Source: Glebionis coronaria
Lineage: Eukaryota > Streptophyta > Magnoliopsida > Asterales > Asteraceae
Assembly: GCA_025667525.1 (NCBI GenBank)
Contig: CM046881.1
Location: forward strand, 497,695,627 to 497,759,626
Length of the DNA: 64,000 nt
Direction of reading: 5' to 3'
Shown here: piece by piece, positions 11,901-23,250 of the stretch
Layout: every line of letters starts with the position of its first letter
Position numbering within the stretch: position 1 is the first letter of the stretch
The notes under the pieces: model-generated
What the model saw: the letters and a program-made list of their open reading frames with translations, nothing else
The model's database searches: none
What the model was told of the DNA's origin: nothing
Position numbers and translations under genes: made by a program

Positions 11901-13506
11901 TTGTAAGATACTCGACACAACATGCTTTTAAGAAAATATGTTATTCGTTTTTAAATTACACCATTAATCCGGTAATTGCTAATCCTGTACTGTTTCTATT
12001 TTTAAATATTTTCACATGCATCTAGTATTCGTTAGATGTAAAATAATATTTGTTAAAATTTTACGATCTCAAATGAAATCAAAATAGCTTAGAAACATTT
12101 AAAACTCATGTTCTGAATTTTCTATCAGATTTAACTTTTAAATATGAGCCGATTAATTGACCCGATAAACGACATCTCCAAGACTCAGAGTCTAAAGCAT
12201 TTTGATGCAAAACGATGTTTCAGACGACTTTCTAGTTTTACCCGAGACCTGAAAACCAATGTAAAATGACCAAAATACCCCTGCAAGTTCTGTGCAGGTT
12301 TGACTATTTTATTTTAAAAACGCAGGTTTTACTTTTAAGTTTTGACCTGTTTATACTGCCCCTACAGTTTCTGCATAAAGTGTATTTTTTGACACTTCTT
12401 AACGGCTCAAAATATATACATATATACACACTTGTCTTGTGGATTTTATAACAACGAAAAATAAATCTCGTAATGAGCATCAAATAAAATATAGCATGAT
12501 GAATGATAGAAAATGCTTCAAGGTATTCAACACGAAATTTAGGAAGCAAGACGGTGAAAGACGTTCGTAATTTAGATTTCAAAATGCAATGTAGGCAAAT
12601 CTCCTTGGTGCCACGATTGTCAAAAACACAAAACATAACAAGAAAAGAATGGAACATTAACATGCTACACTCCGGGAGCAAGAAGGTTAATGAAAAACAA
12701 ATGATACAATTTTATAGAAGTAAAATCGTATCCCAATCTTGCGCCATAATCTAGACGATGATTTATAAAATGACGATGACGTTACCGAGGTATAAGCGAA
12801 CAATACACTTCGGAGTCGATACATATAAATGTCAACGAATTAAATCTTCGCATGTCGTGTAAAACGATAATAAAAATCAACAAAATATTATGAAAAACCA
12901 TGATATTATTCAACACGATTATAAGAAGTATTTCAAAATATGTGACTCACACGATAGCGGTTAGTCTTTTCTAGGGACACATTGAGCTACACAATGGTCT
13001 AGAGATTACGTTTCAAGACGTCCAAGCACAAACAGCCGAAAGACGATTTGGATATCTATATAAATATCACAAGGGTTAAACAATAAAAGTAACGCGCGCA
13101 GATGAAGGTATGTAAGGTCATAATATAAATAAATTTGCAATAAAAGCAATTTAAATACTTCAAAAATAAATACAGAAAGATCTTGAAATTCATTGTATTT
13201 ATTTAAGTTAATCATAAATAAATGATAAACTTTTATCGAAAAGTTTAACGACATAAATATATATCGATAAAGAGATCCTAGATATAAATATATATCCATA
13301 AATGGATCATAGTATTTATTTATAAATACTTGCCAATAAGGTATACGTAATAACGCATACTAAAGTGGTAATCCCAGAAGTAGCTTGAACTTGAAGTCAC
13401 GCGAAATCATGTGCACCGACTCTTTGAAAAATAAAACCGACAGTTATAGTTTAGGTTTTTAGAAAAAGACCTATTTCTCTATAACTCATGGCTCTGGTAC
13501 CAATCT
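8923..13506 (-). pseudogene. Ty3-C interior copy 1: eroded gag-pol remnant
   Basis: 4,584 bp between LTR1 and LTR2. Polypurine tract AAGGTGGTGAGGA at 8923-8935. Just inside it (about 9000-9190, minus strand) I can read FHVSGLT followed by GEIQLDDKLRFVKEPVEIVD, the C-terminal tail of a Ty3 integrase (usually FHVSNLKK...PLDEIQLDDKL), then a stop. Other coding signals are too eroded to place, and the longest minus-strand frame is only 125 codons (12304-12681). The primer site TGGTACCAGAGCC is the complement of 13490-13502, one mismatch from the initiator-Met tRNA site TGGTATCAGAGCC. About nine substitutions separate this copy from copy 2. Confidence 0.8.
13490..13502 (-). other. Primer binding site of Ty3-C (copy 1)
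   Basis: TGGTACCAGAGCC on the minus strand, four bases after the LTR end, resembling the initiator-methionine tRNA complement. The second copy is at 20644-20656. This fixes the orientation of the element. Confidence 0.8.
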
Positions 13507-16076
13507 TTAACACCCCCAAATTTACACGCAGCGGAATACATCTTTGGGTGCTAAACAATGATACAACAACACATAATTTATAAAGAACGACTCGAAAAGA
13601 GACGTTTTAGATTTATCGTTCCTAAAACATTTGTCAGAGTAGCGTAGTCCCAAGTAATCGTTACCAAAAGATAAGTTAAAACAACATATTAGTTTGTTTT
13701 AAAAATGGAACGATAAATAAATCAAAGAGTTTGAACAACAAAATCAGTGCACAACTTCATTCCCGTGACCTCCAAGCTTCCACTTCTTGATTACCTGAAA
13801 TACATGTGAGTAAAACAATCAGCAAAAATGCCGAGTGAATCTATAGGTTTATGTAATCAATTTGAACACAAGCAAAGAGTACAAGTTTGTGGCATGCTTA
13901 TAAGCATCAAATAATAGTTTGCATCAACAATGATAATTGTATATAGCATAAATTGCAATAAGCTCATGGAACCGAGCCCTTAGACACTCCCATATCAGTC
14001 TAATAAGACGAGAGATTTATTAATTGTCGGTTACCTCCAGATTATTGGTACATTGCCGTATACCTGACTTCTCAATACAATATGTTCAAACAGTGTGGAG
14101 GTCGGGCCTAAGCTTCTATGACAAGTCCACAAAAACTGAACCGGGGCGGCTTCCCCCATAGATCTATTAATTGTACTAGCGGTTAACCCATCATAGGTTA
14201 ATTAACGGTCCATAATTGAGGTTTTAACAAAGGCAATCACTTAATGCAATTTAAAGGCAACCACGGGTCCATTCATAGAGGGACAAAGCATACCATAAAA
14301 ATCTTGTGTTCTAAGTTTATAAAAACATGTATTCCCCCTCGCGGGTTTAAAATCATTTAATAACTAGTATAAAGCGAGGCTATAGACTCACCTTAGTACT
14401 TATAGTAGTTGAAGACGATCGCCGACCATAGTAGATGCCCGAAAAACACGACAACCGCAACCTAGCAAATAAGGTGCGTACATTAATAATAGACTCGAGA
14501 AATAAATGATACTTAATAAAATCAAACTCAAGTATAAAATCACGACAAGTCGAGAGAAAACGATGCAAGTGGTTCTATTATACTCTCCTATATATTCATT
14601 TTATTATTATATGCCTTTAATAAAAATCAGCCGGAACATACCGAATGTCCAAGCCGTTTTCCCATACTTAAACATATCAAATTTTTATGATACTACTCAG
14701 AGAACTTACTTACTATATATAGAAAGTCCTTCCAAAAGCCCATTAAAAGATTTTACTTCTAAAGTTCCCTGTCCGACTCATCTTTGAATCACAAAATCCG
14801 GACAGTTTAGCGACCTTGACTTACGAAACCATTTTGACCATTCTAAACAACTCCGTTTGTAAAACCGCCACTTGATTCTAAAAATAGACACAAAATGCTA
14901 AACTTGGAGCCTGAGAACAGCCCTTGAATCATTTTGAAACTCATTTTATAGTCCCCGAGATTCGATCCAAATATCGACAACAATTTTCAGATTGTGTCAA
15001 CACTCGTCTCCCGGTACACGAAAATCAAACTAGTGTAACTTCCACCTTGTTTGGAGTTGGAAGGCCTACTTTATATCAAATCGAAGCTAACGAAATTCTC
15101 TACAACATAATACAATCATATCATCCTATATTCAGACTTAAGACCCTCGAAAATGGCCTCAAACCTACTGCCTAAAATTGACTATAAAAATCTCTTACAA
15201 AATCAAGTTTTTGATCAAAACCAACAACTTTTATCATCATTCTAACATCCTAACATCACCATAAACCAATCCTAACACTTGTATCATCATCAAAATCAAA
15301 AACCCAAAAATTAAAATTCAACTTTTTAACAAAAACATTACATAAACATCATTTGATCATCATCTCTAACACATGCATGATCAAAATCACCACCTAACAA
15401 GCCTAGTTTTTTTATCAAAATTCAAAACTCAATGCATGTAAGTAAAAATGGTATCATTAGAATCACCTTTCAAAAATAGGAATGGGACTTGTTTTGTTTT
15501 TGGATGGATCAAAGTTGATCATCAAAAAAAATTGATGGAATGGATGGTGGTGGTGTAGGCCAAAATGGAAAAGGAAGAAGAAAGATGGTGATTTTTGTTT
15601 TAATGAATTTTTTTAAATGAATTGTGTTAGTGGAAAACATATATATAGTGTAAGGTTAGGGTAGTTTTTGCCAATTTGTGATAGTTTTGGTCCAAAATGT
15701 AATAAAATAGTTTAAAAGGGTAAAAATGTAAATTGCAAATTTTTAAATATTTACGAAACTCGGGTTTCGTAAAAATACTTTTTTTAAAATTTTAAACGCA
15801 CACGAAAAATAATAATATAACGACTCGATACGTAATTAAAACGACATCGTCGAAAATATTAAATATCGAAACGATCGATAATAAAATATAATTTTTTTGG
15901 CATCCGTCGGTATCGCGATCACTAGTAGTCCTCGTTACTTGTCAAAATATTAAAATATAATATTTAATATCGGTTTCAACTTAAACCGTTAAACATAATA
16001 ATATTTAACGTTATAAAATACTTCAAAATAATTGAAAGTAGAATTAAATTATGACCTTATTTTTACGGGTTTTACA
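13507..16076 (-). repeat. Ty3-C LTR2 (shared middle LTR)
   Basis: 2,570 bp, same length as LTR1 and LTR3. It serves as 3' LTR of interior 2 and 5' LTR of interior 1. It matches LTR3 at most sites where LTR1 differs and LTR1 where LTR3 differs. A private difference is near 15757 (gaa for gag). Confidence 0.92.
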
Positions 16077-19000
16077 TCCTCACCACCTTAAGGGAGCGAC
16101 GTCCCGGCGCTCAACTCGCCTCATACACGAGTTGTTCACTACCCGGAAGGATGACGGCATTCCTTATAAAGAAGTCTTCACGTTCCCACGTGAATCTCGA
16201 TCCACGATCTCCACTGGTTCTTTTACAAAACGCAACTTGTCGTCAAGTTGTATCTCACCAAAAAGGAATAAATAAATCCTTATCCACAAGTCACCCGTCA
16301 AGCCCGACACATGAAAATTTTATGAATCACACGAAGCTCATTCGATAACAAGAATAGATGACAGGATTTTCGGATAAGTCCAGTTAAAAAGAATGTTGCA
16401 AATTAAAGGATATCCATCGGCCGGATAGCCATGGACACACATCAAAAAGAACTAACAAGAAAAACATTTTCGTCATCGGAGGGTGCTCACACGCGGGTCC
16501 CTACTCAATAGATAATACAAAGACACCATCTCACTTTCGCCAATGCGCATTCAAAAACTCAATGAACATCGTCGTTGAAAGTCAAAAAGATATTACATAT
16601 TATGTGCTCTACATGATTGGACGTCATCGGATGATGTCGCCTCAAGTTCTCACAACTTACGATCATTTGACTAGATCACACACCATATAAGTACATAAAA
16701 GAAAAGGTCGAACATAACATCGATTATAGATCTCCATCGTTAATCATCAAGAAAACCTTGAACGAACCCTTGATAATAACTACTTGATCTCCAGAGTCTT
16801 CTATGATCCTTCGATAGTAGCAAGTAAGATTACAAAAACTTCATATCCATGATAAGTTGCCATTGATAACTCGGTCCTCAATCATTCCACAAGTACACAC
16901 ATAAATCCTGGTGACACTTATCGTTTCTTCTTATAACTGCTTCCCGAGATTCACTTTAAACTCCGAATAAAATAGTGATCTTCAATAAGAGGAATAGAAC
17001 GAGATAAGAATGAATTCAATAAACGCAATAAAAGACAAGATGTGGTAAAATGATTTAAGATTAATGATCGACGAGGGATCTCGACTCACGTAACCTAAAA
17101 CATAATTATTCACAATACTAGAAAAATGAGAGCGAAGAATGAATTATACATTATCATTAAAATAAAGTTTGTCACAATTATCCGTACCGGATTTGGTATT
17201 ACCTTAAAACTCAATTGAGATACTTTCTTGATAAAGATGATATATTAAAGATAGAAGTTAAAGAACTTTATAATTTATTTTGGTTGTCTTAAGAATCTTT
17301 GAAAGAATGACATGAATTTATTAATTAAACTCATATTGATGGTTACGATTTAGAAAATATAATTCCCAAATTAAATCATTATTAGGAATATAAATTAAAC
17401 CGGTAATTTCATTACATTAAAAGTAAAGTATGATAAGTCACTTAGTTCAAAAGATAGAGCATAATTTCATTTTAAAACATTAGTTTTAGTTATACAAAAG
17501 ATGATGTATAAATTTTACCTTTTTTCTTGTAATGGTTATTTCGATAATTGAAAATCATTGGAAAATGTATAAAAGTTCCATAAAAAATTTATAATACTTT
17601 GTAGAAATACATAAAGGTGTTTATTATTTCAAAATAAATATGGGATATATTCGGGTTTCAAAATGTGACAAGATAACAAACGAATACGAATGGAAATAAT
17701 GGTCAACAATTAGTACGAAATCAGCGGTACAAAAGAGGACGGAGCAGATGTCGTATGAATTCTTAAAGAGAATAATAAAATAAAGGCGTCGATGGTAAGA
17801 CGATAAGAAATAATAGATTAAACAAGTTGTCAATTTTGTTAGTGCGGTCGATGGTTCACCAATATCAGCTCGTTAACTTAGCGGTGGTTGATACATGATC
17901 GGAAAGAAGATCCATACAAAAATTTTAATAAATAAAATTCCTAATAATCACTTGTAATTAAAACAAATCAAATGAACAATGTTAGTGTTTAAAGAGACAA
18001 GTTAAAGCACGATTCACAAGAGTGGATTTCGAGACAAACGAGAGTGACGGACGTCATCCCGGATATACGAAAATCGCTCTAGTGATACGTCATTATTCAC
18101 GTGCGGAGACATTCCAAAGATCTACGCGGTCGCATAAAGAAGATTGGACGAGAAGGAAGGATAAAACATCGAGACTTTCAAGTCTTTTATCAACAGTCAG
18201 TAATTAGACGAACGGTCAAAAGAAATCAGTTATAAGACAAAATGAAGTAACAAGTAGAAAAAACGATCGTCGAGTAAAAACGTACTTATAATCACGTAAT
18301 TCGTTTAACAAAAGGTAAGAAAACATATGCGGATGCATAGAAATTATGCTACTTGCATAAAATATAAAGGTTTTCAAAACTTTCTTTTCAATTTATTTCA
18401 TTTTATTTATATTTATCATAATTACAAGTAAAAAGTTGATTATTATCAAGATTTTTAAGGTGACTACTATTCAGCCTAGCATGGCTCCTTCTAAATTAGA
18501 CATAGGTGATCAGGCCATGTATAATTTAGGGCTAGCAATGCAGTGCTCCATTTCGTCGAAAAGTATTAAGTTTCTTATGTTTATATATAAACCATGCCAT
18601 TTGAAAAATGGAATTTAAAAATAGTTTATAAATTTATAGGATACAAGTAATTTGTGAGATACTCAATAAGCAACTTTTAATGTTACAAAAAGTATTTTAT
18701 AAGACCAAAGTAAAAACAGTTGGTGAAAATAATCGTAAAACAATATCAAATTTATTAATAAGGTGACAGTATGACGCCGTATAAAGTAGCCAAAGGTTTG
18801 CAAAAAGTAGCAAATAGTAGCTCATAAAACAACCAATGAAATGGTCACGAGTTAATAAGGTTTCAAAAGGTTATAAGGTTTAGACGAAAACGCCATGAGA
18901 CATGTGACAAGAATGTCAACGAAGAATGTGAAGGCAAAACTTCAGAACTCAACTCAAATCAGTGGAAAGTTAGAAGAAAACGAAAATAAAATAACATCGA

Positions 19001-20660
19001 ATGACAAATGAGTCATATATATGAAAAGAATAAAACAATCCACATGTGTATTCTTTGTAAGATACTCGACACAACATGCTTTTAAGAAAATATGTTATTC
19101 GTTTTTAAATTACACCATTAATCCGGTAATTGCTAATCCTGTACTGTTTCTATTTTTAAATATTTTCACATGCATCTAGTATTCGTTAGATGTAAAATAA
19201 TATTTGTTAAAATTTTACGATCTCAAATGAAATCAAAATAGCTTAGAAACATTTAAAACTCATGTTCTGAATTTTCTATCAGATTTAACTTTTAAATATG
19301 AGCCGATTAATTGACCCGATAAACGACATCTCCAAGACTCAGAGTCTAAAGCATTTTGATGCAAAACGATGTTTCAGACGACTTTCTAGTTTTACCCGAG
19401 ACCTGAAAACCAATGTAAAATGACCAAAATACCCCTGCAAGTTCTGTGCAGGTTTGACTATTTTATTTTAAAAACGCAGGTTTTACTTTTAAGTTTTGAC
19501 CTGTTTATACTGCCCCTACAGTTTCTGCATAAAGTGTATTTTTTGACACTTCTTAACGGCTCAAAATATATACATATATACACACATGTCTTGTGGATTT
19601 TATAACAACGAAAAATAAATCTCGTAATGAGCATCAAATAAAATATAGCATGATGAATGATAGAAAATGCTTCAAGGTATTCAACACGAAATTTAGGAAG
19701 CAAGACGGTGAAAGACGTTCGTAATTTAGATTTCAAAATGCAATGTAGGCAAATCTCCTTGGTGCCACGATTGTCAAAAACACAAAACATAACAAGAAAA
19801 GAATGGAACATTAACATGCTACACTCCGGGAGCAAGAAGGTTAATGAAAAACAAATGATACAATTTTATAGAAGTAAAATCGTATCCCAATCTTGCGCCA
19901 TAATCTAGACGATGATTTATAAAATGACGATGACGTTACCGAGGTATAAGCGAACAATACACTTCGGAGTCGATACATATAAATGTCAACGAATTAAATC
20001 TTCGCATGTCGTGTAAAACGATAATAAAAATCAACAAAATATTATGAAAAACCATGATATTATTCAACAAGATTATAAGAAGTATTTCAAAATATGTGAC
20101 TCACACGATAGCGGTTAGTCTTTTCTAGGGACACATTGAGCTACACAATGGTCTAGAGATTACGTTTCAAGACGTCCAAGCACAAACAGCCGAAAGACGA
20201 TTTGGATATCTATATAAATATCACAAGGGTTAAACAATAAAAGTAACGCGCGCAGATGAAGGTATGTAAGGTCATAATATAAATAAATTTGCAATAAAAG
20301 CAATTTAAATACTTCAAAAATAAATACAGAAAGATCTTGAAATTCATTGTATTTATTTAAGTTAATCATAAATAAATGATAAACTTTTATCGAAAAGTTT
20401 AACGACATAAATATATATCGATAAAGAGATCCTAGATATAAATATATATCCATAAATGGATCATAGTATTTATTTATAAATACTTGCCAATAAGGTATAC
20501 GTAATAACGCATACTAAAGTGGTAATCCCAGAAGTAGCTTGAACTTGAAGTCACGCGAAATCATGTGCACCGACTCTTTGAAAAATAAAACCGACAGTTA
20601 TAGTTTAGGTTTTTAGAAAAATACCTATTTCTCTATAACTCATGGCTCTGGTACCAATCT
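16077..20660 (-). pseudogene. Ty3-C interior copy 2: eroded gag-pol remnant
   Basis: Exact-length duplicate of 8923-13506 (offset 7,154). It carries the same frames and the same stops, so the coding region was dead before the tandem formed. Scattered substitutions relative to copy 1 include those near 16493, 16750 and 17065. Polypurine tract at 16077-16089, primer site complement at 20644-20656. Confidence 0.85.
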
Positions 20661-23230
20661 TTAACACCCCCAAATTTACACGCAGCGGAATACATCTTTG
20701 GGTGCTAAACAATGATACAACAACACATAATTTATAAAGAACGACTCGAAAAGAGACGTTTTAGATTTATCGTTCCTAAAACATTTGTCAGAGTAGCGTA
20801 GTCCCAAGTAATCGTTACCAAAAGATAAGTTAAAACAACATATTAGTTTGTTTTAAAAATGGAACGATAAATAAATCAAAGAGTTTGAACAACAAAATCA
20901 GTGCACAACTTCATTCCCGTGACCTCCAAGCTTCCACTTCTTGATTACCTGAAATACATGTGAGTAAAACAATCAGAAAAAATGCCGAGTGAATCTATAG
21001 GTTTATGTAATCAATTTGAAAACAAGCAAAGAGTACAAGTTTGTGGCATGCTTATAAGCATCAAATAATAGTTTGCATCAACAATGATAATTGTATATAG
21101 CATAAATTGCAATAAGCTCATGGAACCGAGCCCTTAGACACTCCCATATCAGTCTAATAAGACGAGAGATTTATTAATTGTCGGTTACCTCCAGATTATT
21201 GGTACATTGCCGTATACCTGACTTCTCAATACAATATGTTCAAACAGTGTGGAGGTCGGGCCTAAGCTTCTATGACAAGTCCACAAAAACTGAACCGGGG
21301 CGGCTTCCCCCATAGATCTATTAATTGTACTAGCGGTTAACCCATCATAGGTTAATTAACGGTCCATAATTGAGGTTTTAACAAAGGCAATCACTTAATG
21401 CAATTTAAAGGCAACCACGGGTCCATTCATAGAGGGACAAAGCATACCATAAAAATCTTGTGTTCTAAGTTTATAAAAACATGTATTCCCCCTCGCGGGT
21501 TTAAAATCATTTAATAACTAGTATAAAGCGAGGCTATAGACTCACCTTAGTACTTATAGTAGTTGAAGACGATCGCCGACCATAGTAGATGCCCGAAAAA
21601 CACGACAACCGCAACCTAGCAAATAAGGTGCGTACATTAATAATAGACTCGAGAAATAAATGATACATAATAAAATCAAACTCAAGTATAAAATCACGAC
21701 AAGTCGAGAGAAAACGATGCAAGTGGTTCTATTATACTCTCCTATATATTCATTTTATTATTATATGCCTTTAATAAAAATCAGCCGGAACATACCGAAT
21801 GTCCAAGCCGTTTTCCCATACTTAAACATATCAAATTTTTATGATACTACTCAGAGAACTTACTTACTATATATAGAAAGTCCTTCCAAAAGCCCATTAA
21901 AAGATTTTACTTCTAAAGTTCCCTGTCCGACTCATCTTTGAATCACAAAATCCGGACAGTTTAGCGACCTTGACTTACGAAACCATTTTGACCATTCTAA
22001 ACAACTCCGTTTGTAAAACCGCCACTTGATTCTAAAAATAGACACAAAATGCTAAACTTGGAGCCTGAGAACAGCCCTTGAATCATTTTGAAACTCATTT
22101 TATAGTCCCCGAGATTCGATCCAAATATCGACAACAATTTTCAGATTGTGTCAACACTCGTCTCCCGGTACACGAAAATCAAACTAGTGTAACTTCCACC
22201 TTGTTTGGAGTTGGAAGGCCTACTTTATATCAAATCGAAGCTAACGAAATTCTCTACAACATAATACAATCATATCATCCTATATTCAGACTTAAGACCC
22301 TCGAAAATGGCCTCAAACCTACTGCCTAAAATTGACTATAAAAATCTCTTACAAAATCAAGTTTTTGATCAAAACCAACAACTTTTATCATCATTCTAAC
22401 ATCCTAACATCACCATAAACCAATCCTAACACTTGTATCATCATCAAAATCAAAAACCCAAAAATTAAAATTCAACTTTTTAACAAAAACATTACATAAA
22501 CATCATTTGATCATCATCTCTAACACATGCATGATCAAAATCACCACCTAACAAGCCTAGTTTTTTTATCAAAATTCAAAACTCAATGCATGTAAGTAAA
22601 AATGGTATCATTAGAATCACCTTTCAAAAATAGGAATGGGACTTGTTTTGTTTTTGGATGGATCAAAGTTGATCATCAAAAAAAATTGATGGAATGGATG
22701 GTGGTGGTGTAGGCCAAAATGGAAAAGGAAGAAGAAAGATGGTGATTTTTGTTTTAATGAATTTTTTTAAATGAATTGTGTTAGTGGAAAACATATATAT
22801 AGTGTAAGGTTAGGGTAGTTTTTGCCAATTTGTGATAGTTTTGGTCCAAAATGTAATAAAATAGTTTAAAAGGGTAAAAATGTAAATTGCAAATTTTTAA
22901 ATATTTACGAGACTCGGGTTTCGTAAAAATACTTTTTTTAAAATTTTAAACGCACACGAAAAATAATAATATAACGACTCGATACGTAATTAAAACGACA
23001 TCGTCGAAAATATTAAATATCGAAACGATCGATAATAAAATATAATTTTTTTGGCATCCGTCGGTATCGCGATCACTAGTAGTCCTCGTTACTTGTCAAA
23101 ATATTAAAATATAATATTTAATATCGGTTTCAACTTAAACCGTTAAACATAATAATATTTAACGTTATAAAATACTTCAAAATAATTGAAAGTAGAATTA
23201 AATTATGACCTTATTTTTACGGGTTTTACA
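20661..23230 (-). repeat. Ty3-C LTR3 (5' LTR of the tandem)
   Basis: Outer 5' LTR, 2,570 bp, starting (minus strand) TGTAAAACCCG at 23230. Private differences are near 20977 (inside the hairpin stem), 21019 and 21666. The base beyond it is t (23231), then the caatt duplication. Confidence 0.92.
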
Positions 23231-23231
23231 T

Positions 23232-23236
23232 CAATT
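23232..23236. repeat. Target-site duplication of Ty3-C, right copy (caatt)
   Basis: Matches 6348-6352. An extra T at 23231 separates it from the LTR terminus, so tcaat against acaat is the alternative reading with one mismatch. Confidence 0.65.
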
Positions 23237-23237
23237 A

Positions 23238-23250
23238 TGGTATCAAAGCC
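23238..23250 (+). other. Ty3-B primer binding site
   Basis: TGGTATCAAAGCC, one mismatch from the initiator-Met tRNA site. It belongs to Ty3-B: its 5' LTR ends at 6349 and Ty3-C now separates the two by about 16.9 kb. Confidence 0.85.

Larger units (their letters stand above)
6353..23230 (-). mobile_element. Ty3-C: tandem three-LTR retrotransposon (LTR-interior-LTR-interior-LTR)
   Basis: On the minus strand the unit is an LTR TGTAAAACCCG...GGGGGTGTTAA (2,570 bp), primer site TGGTACCAGAGCC, a 4,584-bp interior, polypurine tract AAGGTGGTGAGGA, then the next LTR. The order is LTR3 (20661-23230), interior 2, LTR2 (13507-16076), interior 1, LTR1 (6353-8922). The period is exactly 7,154 bp with no indel that I can find, and only scattered substitutions separate copies. 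The interior holds eroded Ty3 pol traces but no long ORF, so the element is non-autonomous. It interrupts the LTR/primer-site junction of Ty3-B. Unequal recombination between LTRs is the usual explanation for such a structure. Confidence 0.92.

Noticed and set aside
12304..12681. 125-codon minus frame in the Ty3-C interior with a Cys-rich segment resembling a Gag knuckle
   Set aside because: Spacing FCVFDNRGTKEICLHC does not fit CCHC well and the rest is unlike Gag. Left as part of the eroded interior.
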